Positions 27,130 through 37,027 of a stretch of DNA of 64,000 bases are shown piece after piece. The position numbers were made by a program, and so were the translations under genes. Where the stretch lies: positions 1,984,001 through 2,048,000 of the forward strand of contig NZ_CP072852.1 of NCBI RefSeq assembly GCF_017948265.1, in the 5' to 3' direction. Origin of the DNA: Rhodoferax sp. PAMC 29310. Its GTDB lineage: Bacteria > Pseudomonadota > Gammaproteobacteria > Burkholderiales > Burkholderiaceae_C. Each line of letters opens with the position of its first letter. Positions within the stretch are counted from its first letter, which is position 1. The notes under the pieces were generated by a model. That model worked only from the letters and a program-made list of their open reading frames with translations, was not told where the DNA came from and made no database searches.

Positions 27130-27915
27130 ATGACGCTTGCATCACAAAATCCCAGCCCTCCAAAGGGAAAACTCTACCTCGTGCCCGCGCCACTGGACTT
27201 TGGCTGCAATGAACCCATGACACTCAGTGACACCATGCCGCTGGGAACACTCACGGTGGCGGCCAGACTAGAGCACTGGATCTGCGAAAACGCCAAGACC
27301 ACCCGAGCCTATCTAAAACGCGTTGGAGAAGTGGTTCCGTTGAGCCATCCATTGCAGGCACTAAACATCACCGAATTGCCGCGGGAGGTCCATAAAAAAG
27401 GGGATCATACTGGCAATTTTGATGCACGGCCTCTTTTGGGGGCCGCGTTGCAGGGGCGTGACATCGGGCTGGGGAGCGAGGCAGGCATGCCTGCGGTCGC
27501 CGACCCTGGCTCCTCTGTGGTTCGCGCCGCCCACGACTTGGGAATTGAAGTGATTCCGCTGACCGGGCCCGTATCACTGCTGCTGGCGTTGGCGGCCAGT
27601 GGACTCAACGGTCAAAATTTTGCCTTTGTTGGCTACTTGCCCCAGGAACCCGTCGAACGTGCAAAACGTATACGGGATTTGGAATCATTGGCTCTAAAAA
27701 CCGGGCAGGCCCAGTTATTTATCGAGACGCCCTATCGCAACGCGGCCCTGATGCAATCATTGTTGCAGACGCTGCAGCCCAACACCCGACTGGCCGTTAG
27801 CAGCGGATTGACCTTGCGCCGCGGGTTGTGTGTCAGCGAGACCGTTAAAAACTGGCGGCAAAAAGCCTCGGCAACCGACAATTCGACCCCAGCAGTTTTT
27901 GCATTGGGTCGATAA
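27130..27915 (+). CDS. RsmI-like SAM-dependent methyltransferase (tetrapyrrole methylase fold)
   Basis: A 261-aa protein related to RsmI, the 16S rRNA ribose-2'-O-methyltransferase for C1402. It keeps the family pattern LYLVPAPLDFG at the start, GSEAGMPAVADPGSSVV near residue 116 and IPLTGPVSLLLALAASGL near 143. Differences from RsmI (shorter N-terminal insertion, lack of the usual GNLGD near the start) suggest a paralogue with a different target. The ATG at 27130, four bases after maf, is preferred over an upstream TTG inside maf. It converges on the S49 peptidase gene. Confidence 0.85.
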   Translation: MTLASQNPSPPKGKLYLVPAPLDFGCNEPMTLSDTMPLGTLTVAARLEHWICENAKTTRAYLKRVGEVVPLSHPLQALNITELPREVHKKGDHTGNFDARPLLGAALQGRDIGLGSEAGMPAVADPGSSVVRAAHDLGIEVIPLTGPVSLLLALAASGLNGQNFAFVGYLPQEPVERAKRIRDLESLALKTGQAQLFIETPYRNAALMQSLLQTLQPNTRLAVSSGLTLRRGLCVSETVKNWRQKASATDNSTPAVFALGR

Positions 27916-27944
27916 AGTCGCTATCAGCAGCCTGACTGCTCCAA

Positions 27945-29000
27945 TCAACGCAACGAAGGATGAAAAGACAGGGTGCGGGCCGCGCCCTCACCCATTGCGA
28001 CGCCAAAACGCTTGAACAACCGTTCAGCCACATTGTCCCGGCGGGTGTAGTCAATGATGTCTTCTGACTTGACAACCTCTCGCGCCACAAAGTCCAAGCT
28101 GCCCAAGTGATCGGCCAGGCCCAGCTCAATGGCTTGCTGGCCACTCCAAAACAGCCCACTGAAAGTTTCTGGCGTTTCCTTCAAGCGGTTACCCCGGCCG
28201 GCCTTCACCACATCAATGAACTGCTGATGAATTTGATTCAGCATGGCTTGGGCAAAAACGCGCTGCTTGTCAGTCTGAGGGCTAAAGGGGTCCAAAAACC
28301 CCTTGTTTTCGCCCGCCGTCATCAAACGTCGCTCTACGCCCAGCTTTTCCATCAATCCGGTGAAGCCAAAGCCATCCATCAGCACGCCAATGCTGCCAAC
28401 GATACTGGCTTTGTCAACATAGATTTGATCAGCAGCCACGGCAATGTAATAGGCCGCCGAAGCGCAGGTTTCCTCCACCACCGCGTAGACCGGCTTAAGA
28501 TGAAGTGCTTTTAGACGGCGAATCTCATCATTGATGATGCCGGCCTGCACAGGACTTCCCCCCGGCGAGTTGATCAACAGCACCACCGCCTGGGCGCCGT
28601 TGTCCTCAAACGCGCTTCGCAAGGCTGCATTGATCAAGTCTGCGCTGGCCTCAGCACCGGAGGCAATTTCACCTTTGATCTCAACCACGGCGGTGTGAGG
28701 TGTGGACGCGTCGGGTGTGGGGTGACTTTGGGCGAACCACATCCAAACCAAAAATCCAAAAAACGCCACCCACATCAGACGAAAGAATGTGCGCCAACGT
28801 CGAACCGAGCGCTGCTCACCGAGAGTCGCAAAAACCAACTTCTCAAGGGTTTTTCGTTCCCAGTTGTCATTCGCCACATCGTTTTTTGAGTCATTTTTCA
28901 TAGCATCACGGGCGTTGTGTATAGGGTGAAAGTCACTATTTATTGCTGGATCAGCATCAAGGGTCGGCCGTCTGTTTTCAGGCGTGTCAGGTTCAGTCAT
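27945..29000 (-). CDS. sppA: S49-family signal peptide peptidase (SppA 36K type)
   Basis: A 351-aa membrane-anchored serine protease that degrades leftover signal peptides. A polar N-terminal tail of about 80 residues precedes one membrane helix (LMWVAFFGFLVWMWFA). The catalytic serine is in EETCASAAYYIAVAAD near residue 190 and the lysine in DKASIVGSIGV near 210, giving the Ser-Lys dyad typical of the half-length family. ATG 29000 follows directly on the Rieske stop (TGA-ATG). Confidence 0.9.
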   Translation of the reverse strand: MTEPDTPENRRPTLDADPAINSDFHPIHNARDAMKNDSKNDVANDNWERKTLEKLVFATLGEQRSVRRWRTFFRLMWVAFFGFLVWMWFAQSHPTPDASTPHTAVVEIKGEIASGAEASADLINAALRSAFEDNGAQAVVLLINSPGGSPVQAGIINDEIRRLKALHLKPVYAVVEETCASAAYYIAVAADQIYVDKASIVGSIGVLMDGFGFTGLMEKLGVERRLMTAGENKGFLDPFSPQTDKQRVFAQAMLNQIHQQFIDVVKAGRGNRLKETPETFSGLFWSGQQAIELGLADHLGSLDFVAREVVKSEDIIDYTRRDNVAERLFKRFGVAMGEGAARTLSFHPSLR

Positions 29001-29366
29001 TCAAAACTCTACGGGTTGGAGATTCTGGGCAGTATGCCAGTGCACGACGTCGCCGAACTCTGACATCTCGACCTTGATCAAGGCACCTCGACACGGCCCC
29101 ATTCGGCATTGGCCCGTTTGAGGGTGATAGGTTGCACCATGGGTCGCACACATCAGCCAGTGGCCAGTCATATCGAACAATTGATTGGGCTGGTAGTCCA
29201 TTTCCATGGGCACGTGGCTGCAGCGGTTCAAATACGCATGGACCTGCCCTTGATAGCGAACGGCAAACGCACGGCATGGCTGACCGATATAGGTCACGTC
29301 AAAGGAAACCGCGGTTGAACTGTCCACCAAGTCAGCTGATGGACACAGTGGAATGGACTCTGTCAT
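29001..29366 (-). CDS. Rieske [2Fe-2S] ferredoxin-like protein
   Basis: A 121-aa small Rieske protein. The cluster ligands are seen as NRCSHVPMEMD near residue 48 and CATHGATYHPQTG near 73 (CxH...CxxH). There is no membrane anchor or catalytic domain, so it is a soluble electron carrier or a subunit. The partner is unknown. It sits between gph and the S49 peptidase with no gap, and the same rluC-gph-Rieske-sppA order is, to my knowledge, common in Burkholderiales. Confidence 0.9.
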   Translation of the reverse strand: MTESIPLCPSADLVDSSTAVSFDVTYIGQPCRAFAVRYQGQVHAYLNRCSHVPMEMDYQPNQLFDMTGHWLMCATHGATYHPQTGQCRMGPCRGALIKVEMSEFGDVVHWHTAQNLQPVEF

Positions 29367-29383
29367 ACCGAGGCAACCGTGAT

Positions 29384-30070
29384 TCAGGCGTTAATTCGAA
29401 GCCACTCATGCAGCTCGCCAACTGAATGCGCAATGAATAGTGGAGACAGCTCATGGAAAGCGTCCGGTTCATGGGCGCCGTAGCTCACACCTACTCGGGC
29501 ACAGCCGGCATTGAGCGCCATTTGCAGGTCGTGTGTGGTGTCTCCAATCATCAGCGTCCGTTCGGGCGTGGTGCCAAATTGGTCCATCAGCTCATTCAGC
29601 ATTCGAGGGTGTGGCTTTCCGGCCGTTTCATCGGCCGTGCGGGAGCCATTGAACATGTTTTTCAACTCTACTGTCTGCAAAACTTCGTCCAATCCTCGCC
29701 GACTTTTCCCTGTCGCCACGGTCAAATGGTGCTGGCGCGCCTTTAAGTCCGATAGCATATCCAACACTCCATGGAACAAGCTGATGTCAGCTTGGTGAAT
29801 TTTGTAGTGGTGTTGATAGCGCGCCCCCAGCTCAAGGTAGCGGTCAACAGGCACGTCAGGCGCTGCATGCGCCAAGGCTTCCATCAGGCCCATTCCAATC
29901 ACGTAGGACGCGTCTTTGTCGGACGGCACGGCTCCGCCGACATCCTGGACCGCATTTTGAATGCAACGGGTGATGATGGCAGTCGAGTCGAACAAGGTGC
30001 CGTCCCAATCAAATGCGATCAGATCAAAACGCCTTGCATTGGGCGAGTCAATCAATTGTGGGTGCGACAT
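29384..30070 (-). CDS. HAD-family phosphatase (phosphoglycolate phosphatase-like)
   Basis: A 228-aa haloacid-dehalogenase-type hydrolase. Motif I FDWDGTLFDST lies near residue 17, motif II ATGKSRRGL near 116, motif III KPHPRMLNEL near 150 and motif IV MIGDTTHDLQMA near 174, with a helical cap between I and II. The substrate is not certain: phosphoglycolate or pyrophosphate are typical for this group. ATG 30070 lies 23 bp inside the rluC 3' end; the longer in-frame start upstream is in rluC. Confidence 0.88.
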   Translation of the reverse strand: MSHPQLIDSPNARRFDLIAFDWDGTLFDSTAIITRCIQNAVQDVGGAVPSDKDASYVIGMGLMEALAHAAPDVPVDRYLELGARYQHHYKIHQADISLFHGVLDMLSDLKARQHHLTVATGKSRRGLDEVLQTVELKNMFNGSRTADETAGKPHPRMLNELMDQFGTTPERTLMIGDTTHDLQMALNAGCARVGVSYGAHEPDAFHELSPLFIAHSVGELHEWLRINA

Positions 30071-31067
30071 GGTCAGAGAATTGTTCAAGTTCACTTGGTA
30101 ATGATGCCAAAAGTTCAATGCGCTTGCCGCTCGCAGGGTGACTGAACTGCAGGCGCCAAGCATGCAAATACATTCTTTTGAGCGCAGGGGAATCCACCAT
30201 TCGCATCAACTGCTTGTTCCGATCGAAGTCGCCGTATTTGTCATCACCCGCAATGGGATAACCCTCGCTGGCCAAGTGGACCCTGATCTGGTGGGTGCGG
30301 CCTGTCTTGATCGTCACCTCCAGCAAGGTGTAATCAAGGGTTGATGTGGATCGGGGCTTCACCAAAGTCACCGACGGCATGCCGTCCGGATCATCTTTGG
30401 AGACCACTTTGACCCGACGCTCACCATCCACCAACAAGTATTTGTGCAAAGGCTTGTCCAGCACCTTTTTGCTACCAGGCCACTGCCCGAGCACCAGCGC
30501 CAGATAAGTCTTACCTGTTTCGCGCTCTCGGAATTGATTTTGCAAGTGCTTGAGCGCGCTTCTTTTCTTGGCAATCAGCAAAACGCCGCTGGTTTCACGG
30601 TCCAGTCGGTGAATCAACTCAAGAAACAAGGCTTGCGGGCGCGCCATGCGCAGCTGTTCAATCACTCCAAAACTGACACCTGATCCGCCGTGAACGGCAA
30701 CGCCTGCCGGTTTGTCGATGGCCAAAAGATGTTCGTCTTCAAACAAAATTGAAAATTGGCGTGCTGGTGCGCCACTGGCCACCGTCGCAGCCATAGCACT
30801 CGCCTTCTCTGCCACTCTTTCAGAAATCCTAACCGGGGGCAAACGAACCAAATCGCCCGTCTCGACACGATCGTCCGCCGAAGCTCTGCCCTTGTTAACT
30901 CGAACCTCACCACTGCGAATGATGCGATACACATGAGATTTGGGTACGCCTTTGAGGTGACGCATCAAGAAGTTATCCAGACGCTGTCCGGCGGAATCTT
31001 CATCCACCAAAACGGTTTTAACTTGGGGTGCCGGAGACACGGGATTGCCCACTATAATTTGTTCCAC
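30048..31067 (-). CDS. rluC: 23S rRNA pseudouridine synthase RluC
   Basis: A 339-aa enzyme that makes pseudouridine at 23S rRNA positions 955, 2504 and 2580 in E. coli. An N-terminal S4 domain (RLDNFLMRHLKGVPKSHVYR, residues 29-48) precedes the RluA-type core, with catalytic aspartate in HRLDRETSGVLL near residue 166 and the conserved TGRTHQIRVHLA near 258. GTG start at 31067. It is transcribed divergently from rne, as in many proteobacteria. Confidence 0.94.
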   Translation of the reverse strand: MEQIIVGNPVSPAPQVKTVLVDEDSAGQRLDNFLMRHLKGVPKSHVYRIIRSGEVRVNKGRASADDRVETGDLVRLPPVRISERVAEKASAMAATVASGAPARQFSILFEDEHLLAIDKPAGVAVHGGSGVSFGVIEQLRMARPQALFLELIHRLDRETSGVLLIAKKRSALKHLQNQFRERETGKTYLALVLGQWPGSKKVLDKPLHKYLLVDGERRVKVVSKDDPDGMPSVTLVKPRSTSTLDYTLLEVTIKTGRTHQIRVHLASEGYPIAGDDKYGDFDRNKQLMRMVDSPALKRMYLHAWRLQFSHPASGKRIELLASLPSELEQFSDHVAPTID

Positions 31068-31584
31068 TAGCGATCTGCTGTAAGTTGTTGATTTGACTGA
31101 AGGTTAATTCGTAATTGGGGTGAAGTTTAGTTCACCCACCCCGGCGCCGCTAGTAAGTCGGTACCGCCAGTCGCCGCACACTCAAACCACAAGCCAGTTG
31201 CTTGGGTGGTCTGTGTCAGCGAAGGGTCAAGACGACGCATTGAAACTCTGAAATGGAATACCCCAAGTTCACAGACCTGAGGTCTGTGATCGGAACGAAG
31301 CGATATGTTTGTGTTGATGAACCAGATTTGTAACTGCCTGCGGTGCGCTGTCGCGCCGTTTTTTGGCATCAATCGGTCATCCGTGCCCGTCTACCGGGCG
31401 CAACCTGCAATGAAGTTGATAGCACTTCCACAACACAACCTACCCGCTCTCCTCCACGCGCCAACGCCAGGACTTGTTATCTAAGTTCTTGTCCCAGGCA
31501 ATTCCTCCTCAATTCAAAGCGTTCGTTCCGGTATCAATTGCTCGTCAAGAGCATGTTTGTTATTGAATTGAAGGACTGTCTCCC
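31068..31584 (+). other. 517-bp rluC-rne intergenic region, probable long rne leader
   Basis: No protein gene is evident. The plus strand can form several hairpins: GGGTGAA/TTCACCC (31118-31137), CACAGACC-TGA-GGTCTGTG (31270-31288) and GCCCG/CGGGC near 31385-31400. The rne start follows GAAGGA at about 12 bases. In E. coli the long rne 5' UTR folds into hairpins through which RNase E degrades its own message; a similar role is likely here by position, though the sequences are not obviously related. Confidence 0.55.
31270..31288 (+). promoter_or_regulatory. Palindrome/hairpin in the rne leader
   Basis: CACAGACC and GGTCTGTG flank a TGA loop, a perfect 8-bp stem some 300 bases before the rne start. 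It may be an RNA hairpin for RNase E feedback or a DNA operator. Confidence 0.45.
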
Positions 31585-34554
31585 ATGAAACGGATGCTGA
31601 TTAACGCCACCCAGGCTGAAGAACGCCGCTTGGCGATTGTTGATGGACAAAAACTCCTCGACTACGAAATTGAAGTTGACGGACGCGAACAACGCAAGGG
31701 CAACATTTACAAGGCGGTCGTCACGCGAGTTGAGCCCTCGCTGGAAGCTTGTTTTGTAGATTACGGCGAGGACCGCCATGGTTTTCTCCCATTCAAAGAA
31801 ATATCTCGCCAGTACTTCAAGGAAGGTGTTTCCGTTGGCCAAGCCCGCATTCAGGATGTGATTCGTGAAGGCCAGGAACTGCTGGTTCAGGTTGAAAAGG
31901 AAGAGCGGGGCAACAAAGGTGCCGCACTGACGACTTTCATCTCACTGGCTGGCCGCTATGTCGTCCTGATGCCAAATAACCCACGCGGTGGTGGGGTGTC
32001 GCGACGCATCGAAGGCGAAGACCGCGCCGAACTCAAAGAGGCGCTCGACCAGCTCGAGTACCCCAATGGCATGAGCATCATTGCGCGCACCGCCGGCATT
32101 GGCCGCAGCGCACCTGAACTCCAATGGGACTTGAATTACCTGCTCAAACTTTGGACTGCCATTGACGGCGCATCCAAAGGTGGCAAAGGTGCTTTCCTGA
32201 TTTATCAGGAATCCAGCTTGGTCATTCGCGCCATTCGTGACTACTTCAACAACGACATTGGCGACATCCTGATCGACACCGATGATGTTTACGAGCAGGC
32301 CCAGCAGTTCATGGCCCATGTGATGCCTGAGCACGCTGCTCGCGTCAAGCGTTACCGCGATGACGCGCCGCTGTTCAGCCGCTTTCAGATTGAGCATCAA
32401 ATTGAATCGGCGTATGCACGCACGGTGCAGCTCCCAAGTGGTGGCGCCATTGTCATTGACCATACCGAGGCCTTGGTTTCGGTGGACGTCAACTCGGCGC
32501 GCGCTATCAAAGGCGGCGACATTGAGGAAACAGCAACGCGCACCAACCTGGAAGCCGCTGACGAAGTCGCTCGCCAGATGCGTCTGCGCGATTTGGGTGG
32601 CCTGATCGTGATCGACTTCATTGACATGGAGGAGAGCCGCAATCGCCGTGACGTGGAAAACCGTCTGCGTGATGCTTTGCGGCAAGACCGCGCTCGGGTT
32701 CAATTTGGCACCATCAGCAAATTCGGCTTGATGGAAATGAGCCGCCAGCGTCTGCGTCCGGCGCTGAGCGAAGGCGCCTCCATCCCATGCCCCCGCTGCG
32801 GTGGCTCAGGGCATATCCGTGACACGGAGAGTTCGGCCCTCCAAATTCTGCGAATCATTCAGGAAGAATCACTGAAAGACAACACGGCATCCGTCTTGTG
32901 CCAGGTTCCAGTGGACGTTGCCTCCTTCTTGCTGAATGAGAAGCGGACAGAGATTGCCAAGATCGAGCTGAAGCAACGCATCAATGTCCTGATGGTGCCC
33001 AACAAGACGCTGGAGACCCCGAACTACCGTTTGGAGCGCCTGAAGCACGACGATCCTCGCTTGGACAACATTGAGGCCAGCTACAAAATGGCTGACGAAG
33101 TTGAAGATCCCACCTCGGTGACCCGCCGTTCGCAGGAACCTACTAACAAGCAGACGCCTGTTATCAAGGGAGTTCTGCCAGACGCACCCGCACCGTTGGC
33201 CCCACCCAAGCCGGTGGCAGCTCAGGCCACCCCGGCAGCGACGCCAGCGCAACCCACGACTTCACTGGCTCAGCCCACTGCTGCCGGCATTCTGGGATGG
33301 CTCAAAAACCTGTTCTTCCCTGCACCAGTGGCTGCACGATCGGTGCAACCTCAAGCCGAAGTCGCTAAAGACGAGAAGCGGGAATCTCGGTCTGGCAGAG
33401 ACGGCGCACGCCGTGGCGAACCACGTCGTGAAGGCCGTGAAGATGGTCGCGGTGGTCGCGGTGAAGGCCGAGGCGATGGCCGCGGCGGTCGTGGCGGGCG
33501 TGGAGGTCGTGGTGACCGCCCTGCCGGCGGACAGCGTGATCGACTTGATGCCGATGGAAAAACGATGGCGCCTAATGCCGAGGCAGGAGTCCCTACCCAG
33601 GCCTCTCCAGATGGCGCAAAATCTGACGCGAAGCAGGATCGCCCTGCTCGCAATTCAGAGCGAGGTGGCCGTGGTGAACGCAACCGTTCTGATCGCAATG
33701 CCAACGGCGAACGTCAGCCTGCGTCGGAGCGCACCGGCGCCCGACCAGAAGGCCGTGAACGCCGACCAGACCGCAGCCGCCGAAATGAAGAAGGTGCCCC
33801 GACAGGTAGCTTGGACCAAGATCAATCCTTTGCCTCCAACGAACTTGAGTCCAAGCCGCTGAACACTGAGCGGGACCTGGGTGCTGATGCGGCCCCGATG
33901 GTCGTCGCGGATGCCCCGGCTCGCACTGAAGGCGGTTCGCCGCGTGAAAAGCGGTCTCGTGACCGATACGGACGAGAGCGTGGCCCACGTGGTGACCGCG
34001 GAGAAGCCGTGAATCGCGCCGAAGAATCGGTTGTCGATGCAGCCGTTGTCACTGAGCCCGCCCAAGAGGAGCCGCGCAAATCGTACTTCTCGGCCCCTGT
34101 AGCCAGCGCCTCGCCAATCGGCGCAAGCACAGAGACCCCGTCAGTCGAAGCGGCATTGCCGGTGGACACACAAGCACCCGCACTGGAAACTCCAACGCCA
34201 ATGGCTGTCATTGCCGAGCCGACACCCGTGCCGGCAGCGCCTGCTAAAGTGGTTGCCTCGACTGCCACGCCAACGCCAGCTGAACCCGTTGGCATGCCAA
34301 AACTGGAGTCCTTTGAATTGCCAATGGCCGAATTGGCAGATATCGCTCAAAGCAGTGGCCTGAACTGGGTAAATTCTGACAGCGAGAAGATTGCAGCCGT
34401 TCAAGCGGCTATCGCAGCCGAGTCCAAGCCGGTTCACGTGCCCCGCCAACGCCCGGCTCCAGTTCAAATTGACACCGGGTCACTGGTTATGGTGGAGACC
34501 AAACGCGACTTGCGGGACATGACACTGCCCTTCGAAGAGAAGAGCCCGCAGTAA
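31585..34554 (+). CDS. rne: Ribonuclease E
   Basis: A 989-aa endoribonuclease, core of the RNA degradosome. The N-terminal catalytic half has an S1 domain (about 37-120), the metal-binding aspartates in VDVNSARA and LIVIDFIDM (near residues 300 and 345), and the zinc-link CPRCGGSGH at residues 402-405, nearly the same place as in E. coli. After about residue 510 it is low-complexity: a Pro/Ala stretch, then an Arg/Gly region near 600-650 with [11 protein letters not shown] repeats, then more acidic/basic linkers. That scaffold half would bind RNA and partners. A bidirectional terminator follows 37 bp after the stop. Confidence 0.96.
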   Translation: MKRMLINATQAEERRLAIVDGQKLLDYEIEVDGREQRKGNIYKAVVTRVEPSLEACFVDYGEDRHGFLPFKEISRQYFKEGVSVGQARIQDVIREGQELLVQVEKEERGNKGAALTTFISLAGRYVVLMPNNPRGGGVSRRIEGEDRAELKEALDQLEYPNGMSIIARTAGIGRSAPELQWDLNYLLKLWTAIDGASKGGKGAFLIYQESSLVIRAIRDYFNNDIGDILIDTDDVYEQAQQFMAHVMPEHAARVKRYRDDAPLFSRFQIEHQIESAYARTVQLPSGGAIVIDHTEALVSVDVNSARAIKGGDIEETATRTNLEAADEVARQMRLRDLGGLIVIDFIDMEESRNRRDVENRLRDALRQDRARVQFGTISKFGLMEMSRQRLRPALSEGASIPCPRCGGSGHIRDTESSALQILRIIQEESLKDNTASVLCQVPVDVASFLLNEKRTEIAKIELKQRINVLMVPNKTLETPNYRLERLKHDDPRLDNIEASYKMADEVEDPTSVTRRSQEPTNKQTPVIKGVLPDAPAPLAPPKPVAAQATPAATPAQPTTSLAQPTAAGILGWLKNLFFPAPVAARSVQPQAEVAKDEKRESRSGRDGARRGEPRREGREDGRGGRGEGRGDGRGGRGGRGGRGDRPAGGQRDRLDADGKTMAPNAEAGVPTQASPDGAKSDAKQDRPARNSERGGRGERNRSDRNANGERQPASERTGARPEGRERRPDRSRRNEEGAPTGSLDQDQSFASNELESKPLNTERDLGADAAPMVVADAPARTEGGSPREKRSRDRYGRERGPRGDRGEAVNRAEESVVDAAVVTEPAQEEPRKSYFSAPVASASPIGASTETPSVEAALPVDTQAPALETPTPMAVIAEPTPVPAAPAKVVASTATPTPAEPVGMPKLESFELPMAELADIAQSSGLNWVNSDSEKIAAVQAAIAAESKPVHVPRQRPAPVQIDTGSLVMVETKRDLRDMTLPFEEKSPQ

Positions 34555-34590
34555 CGAAACTGATGCCCCCTTTTGGGGGCTAATAAAAAA

Positions 34591-34615
34591 AGGGCACCTA
34601 GAGTGCCCTTTTTTT
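34591..34615. terminator. Bidirectional intrinsic terminator between rne and the GGDEF gene
   Basis: AGGGCAC (34591-34597) pairs with GTGCCCT (34603-34609) around CTAGA, with an A run before and a T run after, so it works on both strands. It ends rne and the convergent GGDEF gene. A second G+C hairpin (GCCCCC-TTTT-GGGGGC, 34565-34580) precedes it. Confidence 0.88.
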
Positions 34616-34630
34616 CGATTGCTCCTTCAA

Positions 34631-35704
34631 TCAGAACAACTCAACTGCAGCAACTTGTGGAGCCCCTCCAAAAAAACCCCGCCGCACCAAGCCCAAATGA
34701 CTACAAGCTCTGTTGCGCCCACTTCGCTGGGCAAAGTCAACGGCGCGCTCAGTTTTTTCCAATGCGCTGCTGGGTGAGTCATCGGCCAAGACACTGGTAA
34801 AGCCGCAACTGACAGTCACCTTGCCGACCTGAGGGAAATTGAACTTCTCCACGTTGGTGCGAAAACGTTCAAAGGCAGCCAATACCAGCGCCTCATCAGG
34901 GCAGTGCATCAAGACACCAAAGTGGTCGCCACCAAAGCGGTATATCCGGTCATAGGTGCGAAAGGTATTGCTCATCACTCGTCCAACCAAAAGCAGTACT
35001 TCCTCTGCAATCAAATGCCCGTGGGCATCATTAATTGCACCAAAATCATCAATGCAGGCCGAACCCAGCCAATAGTTGGCCGGAACACGGTGGCGACGAT
35101 CTTGGTCCAGGCCCTGCAGCTTGGCGGACACAACAATATTTCCGGTCACGCCGTCCAACTCCTCCAAGACCGCACTGTAAAAAGCGTCGTCCAAAGACTT
35201 GCGATTCAACAGCCCCGTCAATGCATCACGGTCGCTGTATTCGAGCAACGCATACATATTCCGGTAAATTCTCCGCAATTGATCAATCGTCAAAAGAGAC
35301 TCTGAAGTCAGCGTGTTTTCACAGTGAACCTCGATCACGCCCGCGTCGTCTTTTCGTGAATCTGAAAAAAGAGGGAGCATGTAGATCCGCGGCCCCTGTT
35401 CGCCTGCCCAGGCGATTTCAACAATCTCCCGTGTCATCAAGCACTTCACTCGATCCGGAGCATCACTCATGCGAGGCAAAGTATGAAAGTCAACCCTCAG
35501 GGGGTCAACGACCTTTCCACCGCCCTTGGCATCCATGCGGGCAACTTCCAACCACCGCTTCTCTCACTCCTCGCTCATCAAGCGTGCAATCGTGATGCGC
35601 TGAACGGGCAATAGGTCAATCAGCGCCTTGGACAGTGTGAGTTCTAGCAGATCCCGATCACGGTGATCGGTCAGTTTGAGAATATGTTCGATCAAGGTGC
35701 TCAT
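34631..35704 (-). pseudogene. Degenerate GGDEF-domain protein interrupted by an in-frame TGA
   Basis: The frame begins at ATG 35704 (MSTLIEHILKLTDHRDRD), reads 46 codons to MSEE, meets TGA at 35566-35564, and goes on in the same frame (EKRWLEVARMDAKGGG) to the end at 34631, about 358 codons in all. The C-terminal half is a GGDEF domain (RDALTGLLNRKSLDD, then near the end YRFGGDHFGVLM). The signature reads GGDHF, so the catalytic glutamate is replaced by histidine and cyclase activity is doubtful. A TTG at 35551 could start a 306-aa product. It is either a recent nonsense mutation, a sequence error, or UGA readthrough. Domain call is firm; status is not. Confidence 0.75.
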
Positions 35705-35738
35705 AGTGAGCAAACTATAGCCCCGAACATCCAAACCG

Positions 35739-37025
35739 TCACGTCCTCGTTAAAGTTGCCGCTTTTTTCCAGGCACGGGCGGCCGCATCCGAGTCGTCTT
35801 TTTGCTCTGCCAACAAGGCCAGGGCCTGCCAGGCGTTGGCTTCGAGCCTGGACCCTTTCAGGCGGGGAAGTGACTGCATCAAAAGCTGTTGCGCCTTGCC
35901 CCAAAGCTGAAGGCGCATGCAAGCAATCCCAGCCAGGTATTGGAGCAATGAGTCGCCAGGACGGCCGTTTTGAGCAGTCTCAATTCGGGTCAACCAACTC
36001 GGATCAGGGGCGCCAGTCGCCAGAGAGAACCCTTGTTCCAACACCTGGACCAAGCTGGTTCGCTGTACCAGGGTCAAGTCTTCGGCGTGAGCGACCATGC
36101 GCTCCCAGAGTGGCAACAACCAGGTACGCGCTACGCTAACGTCACCGTCCAACTCCAACATCCGCTGTGCCGCGGCTATCGCCACCTCTGGAATAGTACG
36201 CTCAGCCCCATCCAGCCTGCTCCAGACACGCATCAGCTGATCTGAATCATGTGCCGATGACACTAGTTCCTGCGCCAAACTCCGCAAAATTCTTTCAGAC
36301 GCCAACGGAGAGAACGCACGGTGCTTACTCAACAAACGAGCCGTCTCTAACGCCGGTGCAGTATGCCGAGCCATACGGGCAGCATCGAGGCGCAAACGCA
36401 GCGCAATCGTGCGGCGCGATGTGCCAACGGGCATTTCGTCCAACCACTGCAGTGCTCGCAATGCATCGTGATCCTCCAGCGACCACTTGGCGGCGCGCAA
36501 TTGCAATGCTTCCGACACGCCTTGTGCGTCAGTGCGAGACGCCTGTTCGAGGGCTTTGGAAAAATGGTCGTCTCTTGCGTTTGTATCCTGAAGGGTATGG
36601 GCGCTTTCCGCTGCCAGCAAATGGGAGAGTGCTCGCAAACGTCCTGAATAGGAGAGCTCGTCATGGCCACGGCTCACCGCAGCCTCTCGAACCAGCACGG
36701 CCTCTGCCGACTTTCTAGCGCGAATAAAGCGCCCCGCAAGTAAATGAGACAACGCATCCAGCAGCGACACATGCAGCGCCCGCTCCTGATGCTGCAGCCG
36801 CCAGGACCTTGCATGACCTGGCATGGCAAACAGGGCTGCCAGCGCGCGCAATGCGAGGTGCAGGACGATGAAAAGAACCGTCAAAACGACGATCACCAAA
36901 TTGAGAGAGAGGTCGACTCGGTAAGGAGGCCAGAAAACGGTCACCGTGCCAGGATTGTTTCCGGCAATAAGGGCCGTAGCGACGGCCACACCAAACAGGC
37001 CCAATAACCAAAGTGCAGCCCGCAT
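35739..37025 (-). CDS. hemY: HemY-type TPR membrane protein
   Basis: A 428-aa inner-membrane protein with two N-terminal helices (WLLGLFGVAVATALIAG and LVIVVLTVLFIVLHLALRAL) and a long helical TPR-like periplasmic or cytoplasmic part. It belongs to the proteobacterial HemY family, encoded in the hemCDXY cluster; it is unrelated to the Bacillus protoporphyrinogen oxidase of the same name and its role in haem synthesis is unclear. The ATG lies two bases after hemX. The last gene of the cluster. Confidence 0.9.
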   Translation of the reverse strand: MRAALWLLGLFGVAVATALIAGNNPGTVTVFWPPYRVDLSLNLVIVVLTVLFIVLHLALRALAALFAMPGHARSWRLQHQERALHVSLLDALSHLLAGRFIRARKSAEAVLVREAAVSRGHDELSYSGRLRALSHLLAAESAHTLQDTNARDDHFSKALEQASRTDAQGVSEALQLRAAKWSLEDHDALRALQWLDEMPVGTSRRTIALRLRLDAARMARHTAPALETARLLSKHRAFSPLASERILRSLAQELVSSAHDSDQLMRVWSRLDGAERTIPEVAIAAAQRMLELDGDVSVARTWLLPLWERMVAHAEDLTLVQRTSLVQVLEQGFSLATGAPDPSWLTRIETAQNGRPGDSLLQYLAGIACMRLQLWGKAQQLLMQSLPRLKGSRLEANAWQALALLAEQKDDSDAAARAWKKAATLTRT

Positions 37026-37027
37026 GA

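Noticed and set aside
33430..33530. Repeats in the RNase E gene and the TPS repeat looked at as possible CRISPR-like arrays.
   Set aside because: The units are short, coding and without spacers; no cas genes are present in the window.
33351..34467. Several minus-strand frames opposite the RNase E scaffold region.
   Set aside because: They mirror Arg/Gly and Pro/Ala repeats of rne and lack recognisable domains or ribosome sites.
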